Source: an uncultured Prevotella sp. (GTDB lineage: Bacteria > Bacteroidota > Bacteroidia > Bacteroidales > Bacteroidaceae). Taken from it: 41,687 nucleotides of DNA. Positions within the stretch are counted from its first letter, which is position 1. The number at the start of each line of letters is the position of its first letter. The stretch spans positions 1 to 41,687 of the forward strand of contig CALZXH010000014.1 in assembly GCA_945830055.1 (NCBI GenBank), read 5' to 3'. Of the stretch, positions 17,416 through 26,346 are shown piece after piece. Under the pieces are notes generated by a model. It worked only from the letters and a program-made list of their open reading frames with translations. It was not told the origin of the DNA and ran no database searches. The translations under genes were made by a program, and so were the position numbers.

Positions 17416-18386
17416 ATATCGTAATTCTGGACGGGGGTAGTCTGAATCCCGGCGACTTGTCATGGGAGCCCTGGAACAGACTGGGCAAGGTAACGCTGTA
17501 TGACTACACGGAAAGTGCCGATGTGCTGACAAGGGCTTGTGATGCTGATGCGTTGGTTATCAATAAGGTACAGATGACGGCTGAAGTGATTGACAAGCTG
17601 CCTAAACTGAAGTATATCGGAGTGCTTGCCACCGGTTATAATGTGGTGGATATCGCTGCTGCCCAAGCGCATGGGGTAGTGGTGACCAACATTCCGGCAT
17701 ACAGTACCGAGAGTGTGGCACAAGCCACCTTTGCGCATCTGTTGCAGGTGTGCAACAACGTTGCGCATTATGTATCTGTGGAGAAGAAGCAGGAGTGGTG
17801 CCGTCAACGCGACTTCTGCTATTGGGATACTCCTCTGATAGAACTCAAGGACAAGAAGATGGGTATCGTAGGTCTTGGCAATATCGGCATGAAGGTGGCT
17901 CAGATAGCGCTTGCCTTCGGCATGAGGGTGGTGGCGTTTACAAGCAAACCGCAAGACAAGTTGCCGGCAAACGTCAAGGCTGTATCGTTGGATGAATTGC
18001 TGCAACAGTCAGATGTCGTTTCGCTTCACTGTCCGCTTAATGAAAGTACCTGCAGGATGATGAACGGAAAGAGTCTGGAGAAAATGAAACGGAATGCAAT
18101 CCTGTTGAATATGAGTCGTGGAGGACTTGTCGATGAGGATGCCCTTGCCGAAGCTTTGCAGAACGGCAGACTGTATGCCTACTGTGCGGATGTGCTGTCG
18201 GAAGAGCCCCCAAGGACAACCAATCCGTTGCTGGCTGTTCCCAATGCCTATATCACCCCGCATCTGGCATGGGCTACCAAAGAAGCCCGCACTCGACTGA
18301 TGGATATCGCTCTGTCAAACATGGAGGCATTTGTCCACAACCGGAGGAGTGGAAATGAAATCACTTCTTTTTCCGGCGGAAATTAG
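17412..18386 (+). CDS. D-2-hydroxyacid dehydrogenase, glycerate dehydrogenase-like
   Basis: The 324-residue enzyme is an NAD-dependent D-2-hydroxyacid dehydrogenase. The dinucleotide-binding motif is GLGNIG (154-159). The catalytic Arg is in MSRGG (Arg236), the Glu in the LSEEPP segment (263-267) and the His in TPHLAW (His284). The N-terminus ([20 protein letters not shown]) is like that of proteins annotated as glycerate dehydrogenase or hydroxypyruvate reductase, so glycerate/hydroxypyruvate is the best substrate guess, not proven. The ATG at 17412 overlaps the rarA stop; a start five codons earlier would lie within rarA. The 3' end overlaps the convergent YgiQ gene by 26 nt. Confidence 0.92.
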   Translation: MNIVILDGGSLNPGDLSWEPWNRLGKVTLYDYTESADVLTRACDADALVINKVQMTAEVIDKLPKLKYIGVLATGYNVVDIAAAQAHGVVVTNIPAYSTESVAQATFAHLLQVCNNVAHYVSVEKKQEWCRQRDFCYWDTPLIELKDKKMGIVGLGNIGMKVAQIALAFGMRVVAFTSKPQDKLPANVKAVSLDELLQQSDVVSLHCPLNESTCRMMNGKSLEKMKRNAILLNMSRGGLVDEDALAEALQNGRLYAYCADVLSEEPPRTTNPLLAVPNAYITPHLAWATKEARTRLMDIALSNMEAFVHNRRSGNEITSFSGGN

Positions 18387-20292
18387 TAAAATCCCCCTTT
18401 GTCGGTTTCGCCTTTTCAGATGGCACACGGTAGGGCGCGTTCTTTTTCCCGGTATATCCCCCAGACTGTGATGGAGCGGAAAACAGTTGGTCGATGAGTT
18501 CCGGGTGTCCTATCCTTTGCAGGGATGCCTTGATGGAGTGACGCTGTTCCGGCTTATACCAGAAGAAGTATTGGCGTTGTGACAGCTTCTCGTTGGTGGA
18601 ACGTGCGCTCCAGACGGGTTGTAGCGTGTATGGATGAAAGCCTGTGTACCAGGTCTCGGTACTGATGGTCATGGGAGTAGGCGTAAAGTCCTGTACCTGT
18701 TCCAACTGGAAGTCCAGTTGTTTGGTGATGACTGCCAGGTGTGCCATGTCTTCCTCTGTGCATCCGGGGTGACTGCTGATGAAATAGGGGATGATCTGCT
18801 GGTGCAGATGGTATTGGCTGTTGATTCTGTCAAATACACTCTTGAACTCCCTGAACAGTTGGAAAGAGGGCTTTCTCATAAGCGACAAGACGCTGTCGCA
18901 GGTGTGCTCAGGAGCCACCTTGAGTCGTCCGCTGACGTGATTTCTGATCAGTTCTTCCGTGTATTGGGCATGGGAGCGGTTAGTGGCTTCATCGGCACTT
19001 TTGTGCAACAGCAGGTCATATCTCACGCCACTTCCGATAAAACTCTTCTTGATCTCTGGCAGGGCATCAACGGCATGGTATATGTCGAGCAGGGCTTGAT
19101 GGCTGGTGTCGAGATTGTTGCAGATGGAAGGGTGGATGCAACTGGGACGCTTGCATAACTCACATTTGTGCAAATCCTTGCCGTGCATGCTGTACATGTT
19201 GGCAGAGGGGCCGCCCAAGTCGGAGAGATAACCTTTGAAGTCGGGCATCTGTGCGATTTGTCTCACCTCCTTCAATATGCTCTCCTTGCTTCTACTCGAT
19301 ATGAACTTTCCCTGATGTGCAGAGATGGTACAGAACGAACAGCCGCCAAAACAGCCTCTGTGGATGTTGACCGAGAACTTGATCATTTCATAAGCAGGGA
19401 TGCGCTTGCCCTTGTACTTGGGGTGTGGCAGTCTGGTATAGGGCAGGTCGTAAACCGCATCCAGCTCCTTGGTGGTCATTGGCGGATAGGGTGGGTTGAC
19501 AACCACATACTGTTGCCCTACCTGTTGCAGCAGGCGCTGCGCATGAATCTTGTTGGACTCTTCTTCCACATGCCTGAAATTCTCTGCCTGCGCCTGCTTC
19601 TCACGCATGCACTTCTCGTGACTGTGGAGTACGAGGTCGTCGGGAGTGATGCCGTGAGGAATATCGGGAAGCGAGGTAAGGACAACCGTCTGGGGAAGAT
19701 CTTTGATGGAATGGAAGGGGATGCCTTTGTCGAGCATCTTGCACAACTGCAAGATGGGCTTTTCTCCCATACCGTAGATTATCATGTCGGCACGGCTGTC
19801 ACACAGGATGCACTTCCTGAGTCTGTCTTGCCAGTAGTCATAATGTGTGACGCGACGCAAGGACGCTTCTATACCCCCAAGAACCACAGGCACATCAGGA
19901 AAGAGCTGTTTGAGAATCTGGGTATAAACGATAGTAGGATACTCTGGACGCATGTCGTGGCGACCGTCGGGACTGTAGGCATCTTCAGCCCTCAACCGCT
20001 TGTTGGCGGTATATTTGTTGACCATGGAGTCCATACATCCCGGAGCGATGCCGAAGAACAGGCGTGGGCGACCGAGCTTTTTGAAGTCCCTGAAGTCGCC
20101 ATGCCAATCCGGCTGCGGCACAATCGCCACGCGATAGCCTGCCGCCTGCAGGGTGCGGCCGATGACCGCAGCCCCGAATGCAGGATGGTCAACATAGGCG
20201 TCACCGCTGAAAAGGATGACGTCCAGTTGGTCCCAACCATGGAGTTGTACTTCCTTTTTTGTTGTGGGAAGGAAATCAGTCAGTTGTATCAT
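18361..20292 (-). CDS. YgiQ-family radical SAM protein
   Basis: A 643-residue radical S-adenosylmethionine protein of the YgiQ (UPF0313) family, whose substrate is not known. The Fe-S cluster motif CxxxCxxC is at Cys314, Cys318 and Cys321 (RGCFGGCSFC). The N-terminal part carries the family's cobalamin-binding-like region (QLDVILFSGDAYVDHPAFG, VLGGIEASLRR). Another Cys cluster (HKCELCKRPSCIHPSIC) lies after the SAM core, and the C-terminal tail is very basic (KAKPTKGDFTNFRRKKK). It is the last gene of a minus-strand run starting at 24522 and overlaps the convergent dehydrogenase by 26 nt. Length is normal for the family. Confidence 0.93.
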   Translation of the reverse strand: MIQLTDFLPTTKKEVQLHGWDQLDVILFSGDAYVDHPAFGAAVIGRTLQAAGYRVAIVPQPDWHGDFRDFKKLGRPRLFFGIAPGCMDSMVNKYTANKRLRAEDAYSPDGRHDMRPEYPTIVYTQILKQLFPDVPVVLGGIEASLRRVTHYDYWQDRLRKCILCDSRADMIIYGMGEKPILQLCKMLDKGIPFHSIKDLPQTVVLTSLPDIPHGITPDDLVLHSHEKCMREKQAQAENFRHVEEESNKIHAQRLLQQVGQQYVVVNPPYPPMTTKELDAVYDLPYTRLPHPKYKGKRIPAYEMIKFSVNIHRGCFGGCSFCTISAHQGKFISSRSKESILKEVRQIAQMPDFKGYLSDLGGPSANMYSMHGKDLHKCELCKRPSCIHPSICNNLDTSHQALLDIYHAVDALPEIKKSFIGSGVRYDLLLHKSADEATNRSHAQYTEELIRNHVSGRLKVAPEHTCDSVLSLMRKPSFQLFREFKSVFDRINSQYHLHQQIIPYFISSHPGCTEEDMAHLAVITKQLDFQLEQVQDFTPTPMTISTETWYTGFHPYTLQPVWSARSTNEKLSQRQYFFWYKPEQRHSIKASLQRIGHPELIDQLFSAPSQSGGYTGKKNAPYRVPSEKAKPTKGDFTNFRRKKK

Positions 20293-20354
20293 ATATCGTT
20301 TTTAAATAGAATGTCGTCTGATAATAGAATACCGTCCGACCTGTCTATGGCGGT

Positions 20355-20702
20355 TCAGTTGAAGGGAGTGCCTTGGAAGGCCCTCTTTGTAGAGCCCAGG
20401 TCATCATTTGACCTGTTTTTCCAGTTGATGAACAAAAGCACCAGCTGCTGCAAACCGAATGCCTTCATGTTAGGGTGATAGATCACATCAAGGCACAAGC
20501 TGAGCAGGTTTTTGTTGTAGCCGCTTTCTGACTCCAGAATGGAGCGGATGTTGAGCCTTAATTTTTCCAGTACCTGCTCGTCAACATAGCCGTTGCTGTC
20601 GATCAGATCCCTGAACAGCTGGTACTCTTCGATGGTCTGCAGATTCTGCTCGCTTACTTCGATGCTTCGTGTTCCTGTGGAATTGGTTTGAATCTTATAC
20701 AT
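20355..20702 (-). CDS. Small conserved-looking hypothetical protein
   Basis: A 115-residue soluble protein starting at the ATG at 20702 (MYKIQTNSTGTRSIEV). A longer in-frame start at 20801 would run 70 nt into the upstream gene, so the shorter form is preferred. The sequence is mixed alpha with no signal peptide, membrane segment or metal motif; a patch of Leu-rich helix (ILESESGYNKNLLSLCLDVIY) suggests a compact helical fold. I do not recognise the family. It sits 29 nt after the amidase-fold gene and 62 nt before the YgiQ gene, all on the minus strand, which suggests co-transcription but gives no function. Confidence 0.65.
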   Translation of the reverse strand: MYKIQTNSTGTRSIEVSEQNLQTIEEYQLFRDLIDSNGYVDEQVLEKLRLNIRSILESESGYNKNLLSLCLDVIYHPNMKAFGLQQLVLLFINWKNRSNDDLGSTKRAFQGTPFN

Positions 20703-20731
20703 AATATTATGATTTAAGGGGTTATGAAAAA

Positions 20732-23626
20732 CTATTTGATTGATAGATAATCCAAAAGGGCTTTCATCATCGTGGCACGCTGCTCGCTTGTGGTGATACA
20801 CTCGAAGGGGAAGCCCATGGAGATGGTCCGGTAAGTTCCCTGATATGCCACGGCAGCAGGCTGTCTGTTGCTGTAGGTCATGATGGGAAATGCCGATGAG
20901 GTGGGGTATATCACATCACATGAGGTGGCGGGATAATGCAGTTCGTTCATCTGGTTAAAGAACCGGAACTGGGTGTTCATCCCATACAGCATGTTGGAGG
21001 AGTCACGGTAAGCGCCCTTATGCTCGATGCCCAGCAGACGCTTTAGGAAATCTTTTTCCGCAGGCTGCTTCATGTCGCTTCCAAGATAGGCCCCGCTCAC
21101 CAGTATATTGCAGTTCTGCCGGATGGATTGCTCCATTCTCTGTTGTAAGGAAACAGGGAATGTCTTGTAGGATAGTCTGCTGTATTCATCCTCTTTCTGT
21201 AGTCCCAATACCAGGTCGATAATGGTGTTGGAGCCCAGCTGGCGGGAGTGACGGGCAAAGGCGTCGCTGCTGCAACTCAGAATGCCATAGGCACCTGCTC
21301 GCTGTATGGCGTCTGCATGGGTAGCCACATGCTGCATGTCGTTGCCCATGATGAGCCTTGCCATCAGACTGTCGTTGGTATAGCCCAATCCTGTTTCATT
21401 CTCTATCCCCATGGTTTTTGTGTCAAATACCTGCTGATAGCCCAACCAGTTGTAGGTGGCGCCATATTGCACGCCTGGGTCTTGCCGGATGTCAAATCCC
21501 TGTTGTTGCGGAGTGTTGATGACGGCAGGCGTGGACAGGCGTTGAAAACCATCCACGATAAGCACCTGTTTTTTTGCGGAAGGATTGTACAAGGCACAAT
21601 AGACAGGTGTCTTGAAACTGATGCCGCCACGGTTGACGGCAGCCACCCTGAACTTGTACAGCACGTTGGGCTCCAGCTTGATACGATGGTGGGTAGCGGA
21701 GTGCACGTAGGTGCCGTTGTCGAAATCCGAATGACCGTAAGCCATATAAATAATGTATCCGTTGGGGTGGGCGGATTCATCATGCTCGTCTTCCTGGCTG
21801 TCCCACATGAGTTCCAGTTCGCCCTCGTTCACATACCGCATATCTACGCGTGTAGGGGGCAAGGGTTGGGTGACAAACGATTTTCCGTGCTGTCGGCTGA
21901 TGAAGCGCGAGATGCTCTTATATACCGATCTTGCCAACTGGAACTTGAACTCCGGGTGCTGGCCGTACAGCATATCGGGAAAACTCTGGTGAGACAAGGT
22001 CTCCAGTATCGTGCTGGGTACCAGAGGCAGGCGCGTTTCGGAATAGTTGCGGTCGTAAACCTCTCTGATGTTCCATTTGCCGTAGATGGCTGACAGGTCG
22101 TTGTGAACGTCTTGTAACAACGTTGTGGCAAGCTGCTTGGAAATGCTACGTGGAATCATCCGTTCTGCCGTACTTGCCTGTTGGGTGGTACAGATGGTGA
22201 GCGACCCCACGAGTTCTTTCCCCTCCTTGTCATATCCGGCATCACTATGGATGGCCAAAGAGAGTTCGATGGGTACTTTCAGACCTTTGGAATAGGGTAT
22301 GTAGCATGAACCGCCTCCCAGCCAGTTGGTCATCAACGACCTGGTGTTGATATCGTCCGCATAATCATTTGTTCCATTTCTCCCGTTATATATGGCAGGC
22401 GACATTCCTGCCCATTGGGCATAATAGCGTGCTCCCTCAAGGTATCTGGGCAGCAAACTGGTAGTACCTCCCCGCTCGATATTTCCCATACCACCTCCAA
22501 AACGTACGGCATCGGCTGTTATTACTCCTTTTTGGCTGCTAAGGTTTGTCAGTTCCACACGATTGTATTCGCTGTTTCCTTTGTCAAATTCAAACGTGCC
22601 AAGATATACCCATGTGCCGCCACCCATCTGCTGGTTCACTTCAAAGGTGGTGCGTTCGCCCTTATGCCACACGGTATATTTTGCGTCGCTCACGCTTTGT
22701 GGAAGTGACTGGTAGCTTACATATACTGCATACTGCCCGGATTGCGGTATGGTAGGCTGGTACGAGATGAGGCTCTGACGCCTTTTGCTCTTGGTCGCTT
22801 TTGCCATGCGTGCGCTTCCTGCACAAAAGGGATTCTCTTCGTAAGCGTAAGCTCCTGTGTGGTATCTGAATCCCGACACAGGAGTCGTTTCCCACGACTG
22901 TCTGCCATCCACTTCAAGATACAGGGAACCGGGCGAATAGTCGTTGTCAACAATAATCTCATTCTTCTGCATGTCTCTCTCACGCGGAGTGAATACGGTG
23001 GCACCGGCATTCTCGAACATGGGAATGAGAAAACCGTTGACTACAGACAAAGTGAATAGGTCTTCCGTGGTGCCAAAGAGGGCGGGGCGCTGCCATCGCC
23101 ACTTATGCCTGCTTTGGTCATAATAGAAGCCATGACTTGCCCACAAGGAAATGTATCTGTTGTAAAGCGCATGGGTGGGGCGTGTGGGCTGAGAGGTATT
23201 TGATACCCAAGGATGGCCCTGATAGTCTATGTCTTTCAGAAGACTGCCGGTAGGCTGCGTTGATTCCGCGTCGGAAAGTTCCTCAACGGGAATGCCGCAA
23301 GTGGTAATGGTAATATCGTATTTACGCTGGCTTTTGGGCAAGGCCTTGCTGACACATTTTCTTATCGCCTTGATTTCCTTTTTGGAAAAGGACAAATCAG
23401 AGAACTCCTTGCCCATCTTCACACGCACGGTATGCGATGCGTCCGATATTTCGCATGAAACGATAGAGACGTAGTTTTTCCCCTCCAATGATTTCAACTG
23501 TTTTTTGAACACCTTTTCCATATCCTCTTCTATCTTCCTCTTCTGGATGGCAGTCAAATTGTCTGCGAATGATAGAAGGTGAGATGTCAAAAACAGAACT
23601 GCTGCAACATATCTGAATAAGTACAT
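20732..23626 (-). CDS. Multidomain N-acetylmuramoyl-L-alanine amidase-fold protein with golvesin-like and FN3 domains
   Basis: A 964-residue secreted protein (signal peptide about 1-22). Bacteroidetes homologs are often labelled xanthan lyase. Residues from about 155 look like amidase_3, a zinc enzyme that cuts the bond between muramic acid and the peptide: likely ligands His165 (LWASHGFYYD), Glu188 (TTEDLFTLSVVNGFL) and His460 (LAIHSDAG), with catalytic Glu542 (ILETLSHQS). Residues of about 225-380 form a golvesin-C-like beta-sandwich inserted between the two halves (YAVYVSYQSLPQSVSDAKYTV, ITADAVRFGGG). An FN3 domain covers about 595-690, and a flavodoxin/ThuA-like domain starts at KKQVLIVDGFQ. 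The first 130 residues match nothing I know. The gene is second after an acyltransferase in an envelope-related run. Peptidoglycan cleavage is inferred from residue pattern only. Confidence 0.82.
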   Translation of the reverse strand: MYLFRYVAAVLFLTSHLLSFADNLTAIQKRKIEEDMEKVFKKQLKSLEGKNYVSIVSCEISDASHTVRVKMGKEFSDLSFSKKEIKAIRKCVSKALPKSQRKYDITITTCGIPVEELSDAESTQPTGSLLKDIDYQGHPWVSNTSQPTRPTHALYNRYISLWASHGFYYDQSRHKWRWQRPALFGTTEDLFTLSVVNGFLIPMFENAGATVFTPRERDMQKNEIIVDNDYSPGSLYLEVDGRQSWETTPVSGFRYHTGAYAYEENPFCAGSARMAKATKSKRRQSLISYQPTIPQSGQYAVYVSYQSLPQSVSDAKYTVWHKGERTTFEVNQQMGGGTWVYLGTFEFDKGNSEYNRVELTNLSSQKGVITADAVRFGGGMGNIERGGTTSLLPRYLEGARYYAQWAGMSPAIYNGRNGTNDYADDINTRSLMTNWLGGGSCYIPYSKGLKVPIELSLAIHSDAGYDKEGKELVGSLTICTTQQASTAERMIPRSISKQLATTLLQDVHNDLSAIYGKWNIREVYDRNYSETRLPLVPSTILETLSHQSFPDMLYGQHPEFKFQLARSVYKSISRFISRQHGKSFVTQPLPPTRVDMRYVNEGELELMWDSQEDEHDESAHPNGYIIYMAYGHSDFDNGTYVHSATHHRIKLEPNVLYKFRVAAVNRGGISFKTPVYCALYNPSAKKQVLIVDGFQRLSTPAVINTPQQQGFDIRQDPGVQYGATYNWLGYQQVFDTKTMGIENETGLGYTNDSLMARLIMGNDMQHVATHADAIQRAGAYGILSCSSDAFARHSRQLGSNTIIDLVLGLQKEDEYSRLSYKTFPVSLQQRMEQSIRQNCNILVSGAYLGSDMKQPAEKDFLKRLLGIEHKGAYRDSSNMLYGMNTQFRFFNQMNELHYPATSCDVIYPTSSAFPIMTYSNRQPAAVAYQGTYRTISMGFPFECITTSEQRATMMKALLDYLSIK

Positions 23627-23689
23627 GTGGATGTGATCAAAATCAATACATGTTGTTTCTACGCCGTCAAAAATTGCCGGTTCTCCTGA

Positions 23690-24244
23690 CTACAACTCGC
23701 CAATGCTGAATTTTTGAGGATATTTCCCTTGTGCATCCTTATAGTAGAGTTTGATTTCTTTCATCTGAGTTTCAATGTCGCCGTTGGGAATCACAGTCTT
23801 CGTGCATTTTATCTCCTTCTTTTGATAGTCCAGACTATACAGCAATATGGGGATATCTGCCTTGAGGGCTATATAATAGAACCCCTTTTTCCAATCGGCA
23901 TTCAGCGAGCGGGTACCTTCCGGAGATACGCATAACCTGAAGGTCTTCATTCTTTTTGCCGTTTCTGCCAGACTGTCTGTCATCTTGGTATGTTTGGATC
24001 GCCATACGGGAATGCCCCCTATCTTTCTGAAGAAAAAGCCGAGCGGTCCTACAAACCATTCTTTTTTCATCAGGAAATTACAGGGGAAATGCTCTGCCAC
24101 ACTATACAGCTCGCCGATGATGAAGTCAAAATTACTCGTATGGGGAGCAAGACAGATGATGAACTTGTCTGGATGCTCCTCTGTGATGATGGTCTTCCAG
24201 CCTAATTGCCGGTACAGAAGCCATCTGCACAACGTATGCCACAT
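23690..24244 (-). CDS. PlsC-like 1-acyl-glycerol-3-phosphate acyltransferase family protein
   Basis: A 184-residue acyltransferase. The catalytic HX4D motif is HTSNFD (35-40) and the substrate-binding motif is PEGTRS (108-113); FFRKIGGIPVWR matches the third conserved block. Such enzymes transfer fatty acyl groups to lysophosphatidic acid or other lipids at the inner membrane. At 184 residues it is a short member, typical of the Bacteroidetes group that lacks an N-terminal membrane helix, so the acceptor may not be glycerol phosphate. It starts 8 nt after the small gene at 24253-24522 and precedes the amidase-fold gene by 63 nt. Confidence 0.9.
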   Translation of the reverse strand: MWHTLCRWLLYRQLGWKTIITEEHPDKFIICLAPHTSNFDFIIGELYSVAEHFPCNFLMKKEWFVGPLGFFFRKIGGIPVWRSKHTKMTDSLAETAKRMKTFRLCVSPEGTRSLNADWKKGFYYIALKADIPILLYSLDYQKKEIKCTKTVIPNGDIETQMKEIKLYYKDAQGKYPQKFSIGEL

Positions 24245-24252
24245 GTGAAATA

Positions 24253-24522
24253 TCAGTGTAGGTTGTTGATTTGGTCTACAATACTTGAAATGTCGTTGTC
24301 AAAGTCCTTGAAAAGACAGTTGAAATACTGTTTTGCTTTCATTCCCGGTTCTACGTGAGACACTCTGCAAAGATATTCGCTCTGTGTCTTCAGAATGCTA
24401 TATAGAAGGGCCTCTACATTCGCCATATCTACAGAATCGTACAGGGATTGTGCAATACTCTCTGTTAGAAGACTCTCGCAGACCAGTTTGATCTGTTTTT
24501 TCAGAATTCGTTTATTTGCCAT
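24253..24522 (-). CDS. Small conserved hypothetical protein of Bacteroidetes type
   Basis: An 89-residue helical protein with a basic N-terminus (MANKRILKKQIK) and an acidic C-terminus (FKDFDNDISSIVDQINNLH). I recall similar short proteins in other Bacteroidetes genomes, but no function is known to me. There is no signal peptide or membrane segment. It is the first gene after a consensus minus-strand promoter (24560-24591) and its stop is 8 nt from the next start, so it probably leads a five-gene transcript that includes an acyltransferase and a cell-wall amidase-fold protein. Confidence 0.75.
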   Translation of the reverse strand: MANKRILKKQIKLVCESLLTESIAQSLYDSVDMANVEALLYSILKTQSEYLCRVSHVEPGMKAKQYFNCLFKDFDNDISSIVDQINNLH

Positions 24523-24559
24523 AGCCTTTGTTTTAATGAAGGTTGTTTCTAATTTATTT

Positions 24560-24591
24560 CAAAGATAACACATTGTTTTCGTATCAGCAAA
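24560..24591 (-). promoter_or_regulatory. Consensus promoter for the minus-strand envelope operon
   Basis: On the minus strand TTTG (24588-24591) is followed after 20 nt by TATCTTTG (24560-24567), an excellent fit to the Bacteroidetes consensus. It is 37 nt before the ATG at 24522. Confidence 0.75.
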
Positions 24592-24624
24592 TAATTGAAT
24601 GTTTTATTTAAGTATTTTTCTTAT

Positions 24625-24659
24625 TTTGGTTCCCGTTTGCCGTAAATTGTTTAATTTTG
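24625..24659 (+). promoter_or_regulatory. Promoter of the PPi-phosphofructokinase gene
   Basis: TAATTTTG at 24652-24659 matches the -7 consensus. The nearest upstream TTTG is at 24625-24628, a spacer of 23 nt, slightly longer than ideal. The leader to the ATG at 24703 would be about 40 nt. Confidence 0.6.
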
Positions 24660-24702
24660 CAGAAAATATCATATTTGATTTTGACAATAATATCGTGTTG
24701 TT

Positions 24703-26346
24703 ATGGAAATTAGCAAATTACAATCGGAAAGAAACAATTACCAGCCCAAACTGCCTAAGGCTCTTCAGGGCGCAGTGAGAATTGTAGAGGGCGAGAAGAC
24801 CTGCAGCGTAGATAACCAGGAGGATATCAAGGCGCTCTTCCCTTGCACATACGGGCTGCCTATTGTGAGGTTTGAACCCAGTGACAAAGAACTTGATACA
24901 AGAATCAACGTGGGTGTGATTCTGAGTGGCGGTCAGGCTCCTGGCGGTCATAATGTGATAACCGGATTGTTTGACCAGATAAAGAAGTTGAATCCGGAAA
25001 ACCGCCTGTATGGATTTATTCTGGGTCCTGGCGGCTTGGTTGACCATAACTATATGGAACTGACCAAAGATATCATCGACCAGTATCGTAATACCGGCGG
25101 TTTCGATATGATTGGTTCCGGAAGAACAAAACTGGAGAAAACAGACCAGTTTGAGAAAGGATTGGAAATCATCAAGGAGCTGGATATAAAGGCAATCGTG
25201 ATTATCGGAGGTGATGACTCCAATACCAACGCCTGTGTACTGGCTGAATATTATGCCCAGAAGGGATGCGGCGTTCAGGTTATCGGATGCCCCAAGACCA
25301 TTGACGGCGACTTGAAGAATGAGCAGATTGAAACCTCATTCGGTTTTGATACTGCCACAAAGGTGTATTCTGAACTGATTGGCAATATAGAGCGTGACTG
25401 CAACTCGGCACGCAAATACTGGCATTTCATCAAGGTGATGGGCAGAAGCGCCAGCCATATCGCTCTGGAATGTGCTCTGCAGTGCCAGCCGAATGTCTGC
25501 CTGATCTCTGAGGAAATTGAGAAGAACGACATGACCTTGAATCAGGTGGTTGAGCAGTTGTGCGAGGCCATTGCCTACAGAGCATCCCAAGGCAACAACT
25601 TCGGTACGGTTATCGTTCCCGAAGGTTTGATAGAGTTTATCCCCGCCATCGGACGCCTTATTCAGGAGCTCAACGATTTGCTGGCTGCCCACGGCAACGA
25701 ATACAAGGACTTGGACAAAGACAAGCAGCGTGAGTATATCATCAGTCACCTCTCGGCAGAGAATGCTGCCACCTTCGAAACGCTGCCCGACGGCGTGGCA
25801 AGGCAGTTGTCTCTGGACAGAGATCCGCACGGAAACGTACAGGTATCACTCATCGAAACAGAGAAACTGCTGTCTGACATGTGCGAGAACCTGCTGAAAG
25901 AGTGGAAGAAAGAAGGAAAATACGTGGGCAAGTTTGCCGCACAGCATCATTTCTTTGGATATGAAGGCCGTTGTGCTGCTCCGTCCAATTACGATGCCGA
26001 TTATTGCTATGCTTTGGGAGCAAGTGCAGCCCAGCTGATAGCTAACGGAAAAACCGGCTACATGGCCATCGTGAAAAACACCATCGCTTCTACCGACGAG
26101 TGGATTGCAGGCGGAGTGCCCATCACCATGATGATGAACATGGAAAGACGCAACGGAGAGATGAAACCCGTAATCCGCAAAGCCTTGGTTGACCTGAACG
26201 GCAAGCCGTTCAAGACCTTTGCAAGTTGCAGAGACAAGTGGTCTAAGGACACATGTTATATCTATCCCGGTCCTATCCAGTATTGGGGACCATCTTCAGT
26301 GTGTGACAAACCTACAATGACACTTGCCCTTGAACAGGAAAAGTAA
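24703..26346 (+). CDS. pfp: Diphosphate--fructose-6-phosphate 1-phosphotransferase (PPi-PFK)
   Basis: This 547-residue enzyme phosphorylates fructose 6-phosphate with pyrophosphate instead of ATP, a reversible glycolytic step common in anaerobic Bacteroidales. The long form and the residues GGDDSNT (169-175) and PKTIDGD (197-203) mark the PPi-using group; ATP enzymes have Gly at the two discriminating positions. Other family blocks are [15 protein letters not shown] (71-85) and the substrate segment [17 protein letters not shown] separate ATP-type enzyme lies at 32103. The GH25 gene begins within its last codons. The length is typical for this long type. Confidence 0.96.
   Translation: MEISKLQSERNNYQPKLPKALQGAVRIVEGEKTCSVDNQEDIKALFPCTYGLPIVRFEPSDKELDTRINVGVILSGGQAPGGHNVITGLFDQIKKLNPENRLYGFILGPGGLVDHNYMELTKDIIDQYRNTGGFDMIGSGRTKLEKTDQFEKGLEIIKELDIKAIVIIGGDDSNTNACVLAEYYAQKGCGVQVIGCPKTIDGDLKNEQIETSFGFDTATKVYSELIGNIERDCNSARKYWHFIKVMGRSASHIALECALQCQPNVCLISEEIEKNDMTLNQVVEQLCEAIAYRASQGNNFGTVIVPEGLIEFIPAIGRLIQELNDLLAAHGNEYKDLDKDKQREYIISHLSAENAATFETLPDGVARQLSLDRDPHGNVQVSLIETEKLLSDMCENLLKEWKKEGKYVGKFAAQHHFFGYEGRCAAPSNYDADYCYALGASAAQLIANGKTGYMAIVKNTIASTDEWIAGGVPITMMMNMERRNGEMKPVIRKALVDLNGKPFKTFASCRDKWSKDTCYIYPGPIQYWGPSSVCDKPTMTLALEQEK

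Noticed and set aside
19168..20478. 436-codon plus-strand frame opposite the YgiQ gene
   Set aside because: Antisense to a clear radical SAM protein, with no recognisable domain; it also runs into the next minus-strand gene.
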